Of a stretch of DNA of 64,000 nucleotides, positions 43,799 through 53,796 are shown one piece after another. The position numbers and the translations under genes were made by a program. Under the pieces are notes generated by a model that was given only the letters and a program-made list of their open reading frames with translations, did no database searches and was not told the origin of the DNA. The stretch's first letter is position 1. Every line of letters begins with the position of its first letter. Origin of the DNA: Bimuria novae-zelandiae CBS 107.79 (lineage: Eukaryota; Ascomycota; Dothideomycetes; Pleosporales; Didymosphaeriaceae); the NCBI GenBank assembly GCA_010015655.1, contig ML976716.1:364421-428420 (forward strand), given 5' to 3'.

Positions 43799-45660
43799 AT
43801 GGCTTCGGATAACTATGTCACCCCTATAGGGGATGGCAAGAACAAGGCGCACAAACCTGACTTATATAATAGCAATCGTACCCTCCTCAATACCTAGCTC
43901 TTACAGCTAGACCTCTACTTCTTCGACCAGAACTAAGACTTTAAAGATAAGAAGAAGGTTATCTTTATAGCAACTTATATGTAAGGAAGCGCTAAAGAAT
44001 AAATCTATCCCTACTTAGTTAAGTACCTAGACATGGATCACGACAACGAGGATAAAGACTACATTAACCGCAACGAAGATGCTATTAACATTATTAAGGA
44101 CTACGCTAACTTTAAGAAATACCTCTAACAGATATTTAGAATTGCTAATAAAACCGCTATCGCTAAGCAAGCGATCTAGACAATCTAATAGTAATAATTC
44201 GTAGCTAAGTATATAGCCGAATTCCGCAAGTACGCCGTGCAACTCGACTGGGAGGATAAATCTCTTAAAATAATATATAAATAAGGCCTTAAACGCAATA
44301 TGCGCGAAGAACTCCTGCGTAGTAGTGCAAAAATAAAGACCTTAGAAGAACTGTATAAAGAGACTATCCGTATTAATAGGGAATGGTTTGCATTGCAAGA
44401 AGAGTTACGCAAGAACCCGAGGAACGTTAGTTTTAGACGACAGGCACCTGTAGTCTATAGAGCGCTGCCGAAAACACCTCGACGCCAGCAACGCAACTAC
44501 TACGGACCCCAACCTATAGAAGATATCCAGTTTAATAACCTAGAAAAGGGAACAGGAAAGGCTATAGGCTTCTAAAAGCCTAACCAACGTATCTTAGATA
44601 GAACCTAATAACAGGGGACCGAGACGCGTAAATGCTTCACATGTGGCAAACCAGGCCACATCGCCAGGAACTACAGATCTAAGAACAAGGTCATTAAATA
44701 GTTAAACGTACTTATCGTCAATAACACAGAAGTAACTGACGAAGAATGGCAAGTAATACCCTCTATTAAGCAATCTAACATCCCGGACAAGGACTTAGAG
44801 CAATCAGACTCGCCTAACTCGCAACTCTATAAGAATGCATACAAAGGTTCGGACAAGAAAGAGATAGAGCTAATGCCTCAATCTCCTACACCTCACCCTA
44901 GCTAGAATAAACCTGTTACTAGTAAGACGACGAATGTTTTCGACTTCTTAGAAAAACACCAACCTCGAGAAGGAGACTTCGGGTTTACGGCGGTAGAACG
45001 ACAAGACTATGCAGAAGCATTTTTTCATGCTTACCAACCTGACCTGGTTAGTAAAGCAGCAAGAGAAATGGCAGATCACCGCTACGCCCACGAAGACCCT
45101 AAGAAGAAATACCCAAACGAAAACCCGAACTACAAACTATAATACGACCTGGACCACCGTAACCCTACGCATAAGACTATACGATGGACCCTCTGCGGAG
45201 AAGATTAATGTACTATTTATTATTAAGCTAAGGAATACAGCTACTTTCCCCGAACGTACTAATAATGCAGATAGGAGTGGTTTAACTACCCTATTGCCTA
45301 TTATAACGTTCACCTCTAGGATAAACGTGAAAAGCGATACTTTTCACACCTTAACTAAGCGCTAAACTAAGTAATATTGCTACTAGTTAATAGAAAATGC
45401 GCATCCGACAAATGGCAAACATGCTTACACCCCGATTGTGAGAAACATAAAGAGCAAAAAGGAAAGCATGGATTCAATCGCATACCAAAAGGGACTACGA
45501 CCCTCAGGATTAAAACGGTAACGAAGGAAGAGGACAGTGAAGCTCTCCTAGAAAAGGGCCAGCAGCAGCCTTAGGAGAAGAGGAAGGAAGGACACCTTAA
45601 TCCCGCAAAGCCACCTACAGAAAAGATGTCTTTTTTAGACCTAGGCTCAGGAGGGAAGAC
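43799..45660 (+). pseudogene. Gypsy gag region
   Basis: Starts at ATG 43799 (MASDNYVTPIGDGKNKAHKP) and reads through a capsid-like region with many stops. The zinc knuckle CFTCGKPGHIARNYRSKNK at about 44634-44690 has the C-x2-C-x4-H-x4-C pattern, except that the last Cys is Tyr (TGC to TAC). Downstream is a charged linker. A small open stretch is left at 44300-44575. The boundary with pol is uncertain. Confidence 0.8.
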
Positions 45661-45729
45661 GCCTTTAGAGAACTAAATACCATAAATAGTTAGGTATTAA
45701 TCAAGCTACTAGTATAGCTTAAAGAAACA

Positions 45730-48700
45730 TGAATAAAAGCCATGCTGGACTCAAGAGCACAGGAAAGCTATGTGTTAAGAAAAGCACTTAATAGAGCAGG
45801 ACTCTATAAGCGTAAGAAGGCCATACCCTATGCTATCTATATCGCGAATAGACAACTGATGCCCGGCAAAGCAATAATTAAATACGAGGTCGAAACTACC
45901 CTTACAATCTATAGACACTAGGAATTGATTACCCTCGACATTATTAAGGAAGCTAATTACGACGTGATTTTAAGACTACCTTAGTTAAGGAAGCATAATC
46001 CCACGATTAATTAGGAAAGAAAAAAGCTATCCTTTAAGCGCTGCAACTGTGTATTATAAGTAAAGCCTACGCATTAATAGAGCATAATAGTAGATGAGAG
46101 AGCTATTAACACTATAGTCTCGCGATGGATAGTCGAAAAACGGAAGAAACCCTTGGCAAACGCTGGCAGGAACCACCAGGTCACAGAGCGCAAGAAGATG
46201 GAGGAAAGCACAAACTATGAAATTCCGGAGTGCTATTAAGCATGGAATTATATGTTCACCGAGAGAGAGGGAAAAGCAAACCTTCCAGAACATCAGCCCT
46301 GGGATCTAGCGATAGACCTAGTAGAAGGGAAAACGCCACCCTTTAGACCACTATATAGCAAGACTAGAAAAGAACTCTAGCAAGAAAAGGAATTCATCGA
46401 GACGAATCTCGCGAAAGGATACATACGACTATTAAAGTTACTAGCAGCTAGCCCTTTTATGTTTATTATAAAGAAAGATAGCACACTATAACTATATGTT
46501 AACTATTAAAAGATTAACGACATGACGATTAAAAATCGATATTTACTACCAAATATCTTAGAATTAAGAGACTAACTCTCAAGAGCCAAACAATTTACAC
46601 TAATAGATTTACGAGATAGATACCACCTTATATAAATTAAGAAAGGTAACAAGTGGAAGACAGCGTTTAGGTTACGCTATAGACTATTTAAATACATAGT
46701 TATGCCTTTTAGACTTACTAACGCACCGGCAAACTTCCAAGCACTAATTAACCACGTACTCCATAACTACCTAGACATATTCGTTATCGCATATATGGAC
46801 GATATACTCGTTTACTCTAAAAACGATTCAGATCATGTTCCGTATATATAGACGGTGTTAACAGCACTAGACAAGGCATACCTTAGGATTAAACTAAAGA
46901 AGTGCAAGTGGCACGTAACACGACTTAAATTCTTAGGACACGTTATTAGCATAGAAGGAATTAAAGTCGCACCTAACAAGATTAAATACATTAAGAACTA
47001 GCCAATACTAAAAATAGCAAAGAATATCTAAGAATTCTTAGGATTCTATAGATTTAATTGACAATTTATTAAGGATTACGCAAAGATCACGATACCACTT
47101 ATAAACCTTATAAGAAAAGACACACTATTCGCATAGACTATAGAGTGTAGAATGTCGTTTTAACTCTTAAAAACTACATGCATTATGCCACTAGTACTTA
47201 TCCACTTTAGGGATGGAAAACCACTACGAATCGAAACGGACGCAAGCGACCTCGCAATAGGCGCCTGCGCGAAATAAGAAAAAGATAGCAAATGGCACCC
47301 TATTGCATATTACTCATGCAAGTTTACCGACACGGAAGCACGATATAACGTACACGACAAGGAACTATACGCAATTGTTAAAACACTAAAGCACTAGAGA
47401 ATCTACGCTCTTAGCTACTCTACACTTAAGATCTTCACGGACTATAAGAACCTCACACGCTTCATGACCACGAAGGAACTTACACTAAGGCAGGCAAGAT
47501 AGTTAGAAACGCTTAGATAATACAAATTCAAGATTATATACACACCTAGCAAAGAAAATAGACGAGTAGACGCACTTAGCTAACGACACGATCTTATAAA
47601 AGATAAAGTTAAAACCTACTCTACAATACTAAAACAAAATCCTAATAGTTCTTTAGAACCTACGGCGGAACTTAATTAACTCCTTGTACTCACACGAGAA
47701 GTACCCAAGGAACAACAGACAAAGGTTATACGACAATACTACGACGACCTAGTATACGGACACCCAGGCATTAAGAAAACGATGGAACTTATCTAACGAA
47801 ATTATACATTCTAAGGAATTAAGAAAGTAGTAATAACGTACATACGCAAGTGCGTAGACTGCTAACAAAATAAACACGTAACACATCTTAAGTACGGAGA
47901 AATGCAAGCTATCTAGATACCCACAGCACCTTGGGAAGACATCGTAATGGACTTTGTCACAGGATTGCCAAAGTCGAAAGATCCCACAAACGGAGTAAGT
48001 TACGACGCAATACTGGTAATCGTATGCAGATTCACTAAATACGTGGAATTACTATCGTGCAAAAAGGCAATAACAGCAACGGAACTAGCGTTCCTTATCC
48101 TAGATTAACTTATACGACATTATGGCATCCCTAAGATAATTATCAGCGACAGAGACAAACTCTTCACTTCAAACTACTAGACAACACTCATGGCACTTAT
48201 TAGAACAAAACGAAAACTATCAACAGCCTATTATCCACAGACGGACGGACAAACAGAACGTACGAATTAAATAATAGAAACGTACCTACGCATCTACTGC
48301 AACAACCAGAAGAATAACTAGATTTCCCTATTACTAATAGCACAATTAGCATATAACAACAAGATATTAGTAGCAACTGGACATACACCGTTTTATGCGA
48401 ACCACGGAAGACATCCACATCTCTTTAATTAGACATTTCCTACTACTATCAGAACGGAAGAAGCTATTAACACGGCTACAAAAATGAAAGAAATACATTA
48501 ACAACTCTAAGAGAACCTCGAGAAAGCTCAGCAGTAAAGTATCTCTTATATAAACTAAAAAAGAAAAATGGCACCTCAGCTAAAGAAGGGGGATAAAGCA
48601 TATCTGCTTACGAAAAATCTTCGAATCTAGAAGGAAAAGCACAAGAAACTGGATCATGTTAAGGTCGGACCATTTTTTATTTTTGAACAAGTATCACCGG

Positions 48701-48960
48701 TTAACTACCGATTGGAATTACCACCAGACGCCAAAATACACCCAGTATTCTACATAGACTAATTAGAACTAGTAGACTCTAAAACACCAGTCGAAACCAC
48801 CTTCTATCACCAACCAGAGGAGGAAACCAAATTCGAAGTCGAGAAGATACTACGACACACAGATTAGTCACGAACCTACTTAATTAAGTAGAAAGGATAT
48901 CTACACTTAGAAGATACATAGAAACTAAAAGTAAACCTTAATAACTATTGCTAAATATTA
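45730..48960 (+). pseudogene. Gypsy pol: protease, RT, RNase H, integrase, chromodomain
   Basis: Protease active site reads AMLDSRAQ (about 45738-45765; D-S-G-A with Gly changed to Arg). Reverse transcriptase: IKKDSTL, TLIDLRDRYHLI, MPFRLTNAPANFQ and the YMDDILVYSK box at about 46793-46820. RNase H: IETDASDLAIGAC, HDKELYAIVKTL, FTDYKNL. Integrase: zinc region YGHPGIKKTMELI and KCVDC, then DDE residues in VMDFVTGLPKS, IISDRDKLF and QTERTN-x-IIETYLR. At about 48830-48950 a chromodomain-like block reads FEVEKILRHTD-x-SRTYLIK-x-KGYLHLEDT, where the aromatic Trp positions are now stops. Single frame with many TAG/TAA. Confidence 0.9.
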
Positions 48961-49059
48961 GCACAATACTATCGTTAGACCACGAAAAGGAACCCGGAAC
49001 GATCGAAGGAGAACCAGATAGGAACTCGTTAAGAAGAAGATCCATTGGTGGATCAGGAA

Positions 49060-49555
49060 GGAGATTGTTGGCCTGTGACTAGCCCGGATTAGCGAGGAAA
49101 TCGTCTTAGAACGGAGCGTTCGCACTCGAGCTCTTCGTCTCTTGTACCTTATCCTAGGTATCTAGTAATTTCTTATCCCGACGCGCGAATAGCCTCTTAC
49201 GACTTTTAATCTCTAATAACTCACGCTTATGCTAAGTAAGTTCTTATTAACTACGCAACGTCTCTTCCTTAGCGCGAGCTAACTCTAGCTGCTTTTCACG
49301 CTCTTTATCCTCTACCTTCTCCTACTCCTCTTTAGGAATAAATAGCTCACACTCGCTCCTTGCAGCGATACAACTAGCACAACGACTAGACGTAGTATCC
49401 ACGAAATAATAAATGTTTAGCTTTTCGCAGCGGGTGTAGCGGAAAGGCATCTCCTTACTACTTCCTTCAACACGACGAATGCGATTACGCCGCTCTTAGG
49501 TCAAAGTCTTCTTGCGAGGCGCGCGCGCTTTACGGGGCTTAGGATCCTTAGGCAT
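49060..49555 (-). pseudogene. Antisense frame between gypsy integrase and 3' LTR
   Basis: From ATG 49555 a single minus-strand register of about 165 codons carries only TAG/TAA interruptions: MPKDPKPRKARAPRKKTLT, then RRNRIRRVEGSSKEMPFRYT, RCEKLNIYYFVDTT, SSRCASCIAARSECELF and a Glu/Lys/Arg coiled-coil region (EEKVEDKEREKQLELARAKE in relatives of the mutated codons). The Cys pattern C-x2-C-x6-C and the basic start suggest a small nucleic-acid-binding protein. The stops being convertible from Gln/Trp codons implies the frame was once coding. It is oriented against pol. Confidence 0.6.
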
Positions 49556-49670
49556 AGTCAGGAAGGCACTAAGACCAGAACGCGAAAACAGCAACTCACG
49601 CGAGTATTTATATGCGACGACTGTATCTGCAGCCAGAGGGCGCGGAACGAGGATACCAAGGACGCTATCT

Positions 49671-49686
49671 AGAAGAGGGGAGGTGA
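49671..49686 (+). other. Polypurine tract
   Basis: AGAAGAGGGGAGGTGA directly precedes the 3' LTR, the expected plus-strand primer position. No clear tRNA primer-binding site (TGG...) follows the 5' LTR; the sequence there begins TTTTGAACACCC. Confidence 0.75.
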
Positions 49687-50144
49687 TATTAGGATCTGAA
49701 CATGTATAGGACGCGGAGGACCAACGGGCCCTCAGCGGGGGTGACACTTGGTGGGGTTGCGCAACCGAGATCACGTGATGTACCATCCAGCCAAGACATA
49801 CCATCTAGCCAAGATCATGGACGGTATACCATCCATGGATGACACGACCATCCACCAGAAAGATAGGATGGCAGAAAGATAGGTGGACGGTAACCTATAA
49901 TCCTCTTGTATATAACCTGACACGAATACCCTTATGGCATTCGTGTTTAATCTTGTTTATTAATCTATCGTTTGGATCTGAGTAAGCAACCTTGTTGATT
50001 TAATTATGCTGTACACACCTTCGATACTAACGCCCCAGTGACAAGCGCAAGCTATCACTACAACCTCTCCCGTCCTACCAGTATTCTTGCCCGAGAACCA
50101 ACCTTTACCCCTATAGGGATTAGCTATCCTTCTAGGACTTAACA
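49687..50144 (+). repeat. 3' LTR of the gypsy element
   Basis: Begins TATTAGGATC (TGTTAGG with a G-to-A change at the second base) and ends GGACTTAACA, followed by the CCTTC duplication. Confidence 0.95.
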
Positions 50145-50149
50145 CCTTC

Positions 50150-51594
50150 CTTAGTAACCATAAGATAGCCCCACTATGATACTCTTAGCGCTATTAGAGA
50201 TCTAGAGTCTTGCCCTTCTTTCTATGCTTCTCCTTAGTAGATAGTGCCTGCTTAATCCCATCCATCTCATGTTTAAGTAGCTCATTTTAGACAGATAGGT
50301 GGTGGAGCGATTAACAAATCTTCTTTGTATCTTGACTATCCTGATCCTTTACTACTAATCGTATAAGCCTATCCATCTTTCTCTAATCATGATCGCTAAG
50401 CCCTGATGAGGAGTTATCGCCTGATTCTTGATCCTGGGTGAACCTATTAAGGATAGGATTAGGATCAGGTGGCGATATGCCTGTGGCTCTAAAAGAGCTA
50501 AGGATAGTTGATTCCTTAAAGGAGGCCTTCCACGCATTCTAAAATAGGGGGAAGAAGTCGTCTTTAGTAATAGAAGCTAGGCCTTAGCTTCTATAAAGGT
50601 ATCTTGATAGCTCTGCTAAGTAGGCTATTAATAGAGGCTTAAACATCGTAACGTTAAGTGGCTAAAGCGTATAAGTTAAATGAGGAGGCAGAATAGTAAG
50701 TAAAATCTTATTCTAATTATAGTAGTTAATAAAGTCTATAGTAACATAAGATCCGTGGCTATCTATAATTAAAAGTCGATATGATCGTCGAGTCTTCTCT
50801 TTTATATAGCGATTAAACACCTGCTTAAGCTAAGCAAGCCCGATATCATTGTTCGTCTAGCTAGAGGGTGATAAGGTGATAAAGACTTTATGATATCCTG
50901 CCTTAATATCCTCTACCTAGCTTGATTGGATGCCCTTGTTGACAGCCTCATAGATGAGGCTTGGCGGCAGAGCTGATCCATTAGCGCAGATACATGCCAG
51001 GAGCGTGATCCTTGCGCGATTGCCATCTTGGAGTGATGCCCTAACTTCCTTCTTCTCCCACATTCGTCTGCTGAATATCCTCTTTGATCTACCAACGATA
51101 CCGATCAGGCAGCCTTTCTTATCCATATTGTAGATATGACGAGGATCTATATGATATTGATCCATCTTGCTGTGCAGAAGGTTGAAAAAGAGGCGATATT
51201 TATCTACTAAATCAGCTTTGTGGCGATTGCTGTCCATGCCGACTGCCCATTGTGAGATAAGATGAATGCTGTGTCGGTTGATGAAGCGCGTAACCCAGCT
51301 TTCGCTGACTGGCTCCTTTGCTATCGTAGAGGCGAAGTTCTGTATCATCTCTCTAGTAGGAGGCATATGTCTCTCTGTGAGTCTTTTGATATATTGAACA
51401 AGCTCCTCCTCTTGCTGTGGGGTGAGTTTCTGCTGGTTGATGTTCTTGACCTGTCGAGGGCGCGTTACTCCCCGATGCCTTCGGCCCAACGTAGATCGCT
51501 CAAGTCCACGCCTAGTAGCCACTTCTGTATATGAAAAATCTTCTCCTGGCTCTCGCGATTCGATTTCATCAATCGCATCCTGATACGGATCCAT
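50150..51594 (-). pseudogene. E3 pogo transposase, N-terminal and core part
   Basis: Starts MDPYQDAIDEIESREPGEDF at ATG 51594 and is open for 225 codons, the longest intact frame in the island. It contains a CENP-B-type HTH (FSYTEVATRRGLERSTLGRR; LTPQQEEELVQYIKRL; ESWVTRFINRHS). The first catalytic Asp is in HIYNMDKKGCLIGIVGRSKR. After a stop near 50917 it continues in the same direction with LLIIDSHGSYVTIDFINYYN (50757-50815) and ILPPHLTYTL, which hold the second Asp and the pogo LQPLD region. It is cut by the gypsy insertion at 50149; the C-terminus lies at 42900-43288. Mutated less than E1, E2 and E5. Confidence 0.85.
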
Positions 51595-51736
51595 ATTGGT
51601 GGAGTTATCGCGTGCTGAAGTTAGGGTGTTTGGTGCTGCGCGGGCATTACGCGAATCCGGGCATTACGCGCACGGACACGGTACCTAACAAGCGCCCAGA
51701 TCACATGTGTAGCGGGATTTTACGAAACCACCGATA

Positions 51737-52142
51737 ACAGGCGCACCGTCGAGTCATCCCAGGATTCACGGTACTAACAGTTGCTAGCTTTTGGGCCGAG
51801 CATCGTATCACCCCAGGATACATGATGGCTATGGTACGTGATTTCAATCGTAGCAATAAGCGGATACACTTAGGCGGTTGACAAAGTCTGGGGGAAAACC
51901 GTTGGAAAAATGTCGTGTTCAGCTACTGCACCGTTTTTTTTTTTCTCAACGGCTTTCTCGCCAACAGGAACACCGCAACGGTACCAAACTCTTCCCCTCT
52001 TCGTCTCTATATGAACGGGCCCCCATCGCTTTCTCGAAGAGCCACAACCCTCACACCAACGCACTTCTCCCGAAGCAAAATTTCAACACGCTTCTACTAC
52101 ATACTCCCATATACCAACTTCTACAACCCGCCCACTACGAAG
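51737..52142. other. Intergenic region at the right edge of the island
   Basis: Composition returns to normal right after E2. There is a T9-11 run at 51935 and CTCTATATGAAC near 52005 on the plus strand, which could be a TATA-like site for the following broken gene. No gene seen. Confidence 0.5.
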
Positions 52143-53761
52143 ATGTCTTCACAGATGCTCATCGAGTTCCTCACCACCCCCAGCGAGAAGTTTTTCCATG
52201 TCCACCAGTTCCTCGCAGACTGAGAACCCCTCTCTGCCCTCTAAATCGTCTTGGCCGCCATCAACATCCCCTCCGCCTTAACCGGCGAGCGCAATTCAAT
52301 TCTCATCTTCACCACCGCCCCGCTGTCCTACACTCTGCGCATCATCGGCCGACCCTCCCGCCCTAAGATACTCCTCCTCAAAGACCGCAAAAACACCTCC
52401 GAATCCTTCGAAGTTCGCGGAAAGAGGGGTCTCCGCGATGTAGCAGAGCACGTGCTCTTGTTCATAGAGGCTCGGAAAGAAGAAGAAAAGCGCGGATCTC
52501 TCCGCGCAACCCCAGTGTCAGATCCTCGCCTCTTGACGATTCTAGCTTCAAACAAGAAAGGCGAAGTAGCATTCGCGGAAGCTACGCGCATGTTCGAGGA
52601 CTCCCACCTCCTCGACAGCACAGTAGAGCTGCTCGCACCATTCGGGCTCCAACCGCACCTAGTCGATGGAAAATCCGTGCGCTTTGGCGTTGCACACTTG
52701 GCCTCTAGCGAAGAGGGACCTGGACTGAGGATATCCAGGTACGCAGCGTATGGGTGCGACCTACCCCCAACACCAACAATTTCTCCTGCGCGAAACGACC
52801 CACTCCCAACACCATGTACTTCTCCTGTGGCGGACGAGCTACCCCCAACCCCAACACCTTCCGAGCAGACGACCCGTACCGAGCACTAGCATGAGTCAAT
52901 ACCTTACACAGAATGTTCACTCGATTTTATGAGTGATAAATCGCTACCAGCAACACCATCTCCTTCCCCTTGCGGCAGACGACCTACCCCCAACACCATC
53001 TTCTTCCCCTGCCCCAGACGATACAACAGGTAACAGCGAAAACCACATCCCACTCCAGTTGAAAAAATGCGTCGTCGTCCAACACGTCCCCGCCTACACC
53101 CCCGAACAAGAGTCCCTCGACTCCCCGCACCACCTCTCCACCATGCTCCACCGCGCCGGCTACATCACCGACGACGACGATGTCCCCAGAACCCGCAAGC
53201 CCAAACTCCTCCTCTACGACCTCTCGAAACCCGAAGATGTATTAGCGATGGTGAACCGCGTCCTCCATACATGCTCCGACATACGTTCCGCCTAAACCCC
53301 GTGTTTCTCGCGCCCCACCGTAACCCCTTCCGCGGCGTGAAACCCTGCCCCGATTTCGAACGTAAACCGCGGGCGGGCGCGTATTGGCTACGCCAGAACG
53401 GGAGCCGGGAAAATCAGGTTGTGTTTGAGCACGGGATGCGGGACGCGTTGGTGTCGAAGAGTGGGGAAGTTAGGGTTTGGGTGTTGATGAATGAGCAGGA
53501 GAAGGTTAATGAGGAGTTGTTGAGGGCGGTTACGGTACCGCTGCTGCAGAGGAAGTGGAGTACGGAGGCGATGTCGGAGAACGAGGAGGAGAGCTGGGAC
53601 AGCAGGGCTGAGATCTTCTCTGATGACGAGGATGAGGAGGATACGGAGGGCTCGGAGAGTAGTCTGCCTGCTTCGCCGCGGACATATGCGTTTGGGAAGA
53701 GTTGGGTGGATATGGAGGAGGAGGAGGAGCCTGGCCCGGCTGGCGAGTGCGTTCCGTCTTA
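52143..53761 (+). pseudogene. Unrecognised repeat-containing gene, disrupted
   Basis: Starts MSSQMLIEFLTTPSEKFFHV at ATG 52143. In-frame TGA (52221) and TAA (52242) interrupt it, then it is open from about 52251 through RNSILIFTTAPLSYTLRIIG and RGKRGLRDVAEHVLLFIEAR to a Pro-rich repeat region (D-x-LPPTP-x-x-SPA, 52757-52872). After a TAG at 52887 the repeat pattern reappears one frame over (DDLPPTPSSSPAPDD, near 52977), continuing to KPKLLLYDLSKPEDVLAMVN. Another frame change near 53280 leads to NPFRGVKPCPDFERKPRAGA and an acidic tail ending at 53761. No GT-AG intron explains the early stops. No family recognised; possibly a lineage-specific gene decaying beside the island, or a multi-intron gene I misread. 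Confidence 0.5.
52757..53020 (+). repeat. About 39-bp imperfect minisatellite (PPTP repeats)
   Basis: Units resembling GACCTACCCCCAACACCA followed by TTCTCCTG and a GAC-ending linker occur at 52757, 52797, 52836 and again at 52979. They encode LPPTP motifs. Unit-number change here may have caused the frame shifts in the surrounding gene. Confidence 0.65.
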
Positions 53762-53779
53762 GTTTCACGGCCTTATAAC

Positions 53780-53796
53780 GGGGGGGGGGGGGGGGG
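53780..53796. repeat. Poly-G tract
   Basis: About 17 consecutive G just after the stop of the broken gene; its length may be an assembly approximation. Confidence 0.9.

Larger units (their letters stand above)
43294..50144 (+). mobile_element. Ty3/gypsy chromodomain LTR retrotransposon, full length, inactivated
   Basis: A 6851-bp element with two 458-bp LTRs (TG...CA, ends TGTTAGGATC and GGACTTAACA) and a perfect 5-bp target duplication CCTTC at 43289-43293 and 50145-50149. Plus-strand order: gag with a zinc knuckle, protease, reverse transcriptase, RNase H, integrase, chromodomain, then a separate antisense frame before the 3' LTR. This order is that of chromoviruses. All frames have multiple TAG/TAA stops. 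It interrupts the E3 transposase. Confidence 0.95.
40702..51685 (-). mobile_element. E3: pogo/Fot1-like transposon split by E4 and a gypsy element
   Basis: The ends read TACCGTGTCCGTGCGCGTAA then TGCCCGGATTCGCGTAATGC on both sides. The left copy (40702-42790) is interrupted by E4 at its internal TA; the right copy (about 51636-51685) is intact. Flanking TA duplications lie at 40702-40703 and 51684-51685. Removing E4 and the gypsy element with its TSD leaves about 2.1 kb, normal for pogo elements. The transposase is on the minus strand. Confidence 0.88.
35399..51736. mobile_element. E2: two-gene Tc1/mariner-like element split by three insertions
   Basis: Left inverted repeat at about 35405-35480 and right repeat in two pieces, 51686-51731 and 40655-40701. 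Once the pogo element E3 (40702-51685) is removed, the two right pieces join at its TA. They then match the left end over about 75 bases: TTTCGTAAAATCCCGCTACA, then TGTGAYCTG, then GTAATCGMTTCCYRCGCGTT. The right flank is TA at 51735-51736. The extreme left end is blurred because E1 sits there. Subtracting E3, E5 and the MITE leaves about 3.3 kb: a transposase (plus) and a convergent second gene (minus), the same layout as E1. Confidence 0.78.

Noticed and set aside
25174..51736. A Starship or other giant cargo-carrying element
   Set aside because: The only tyrosine recombinase belongs to a Ngaro retroelement beside a reverse transcriptase. There is no DUF3435-type captain gene at an edge and no host-like cargo. 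The island is fully explained by nested elements.
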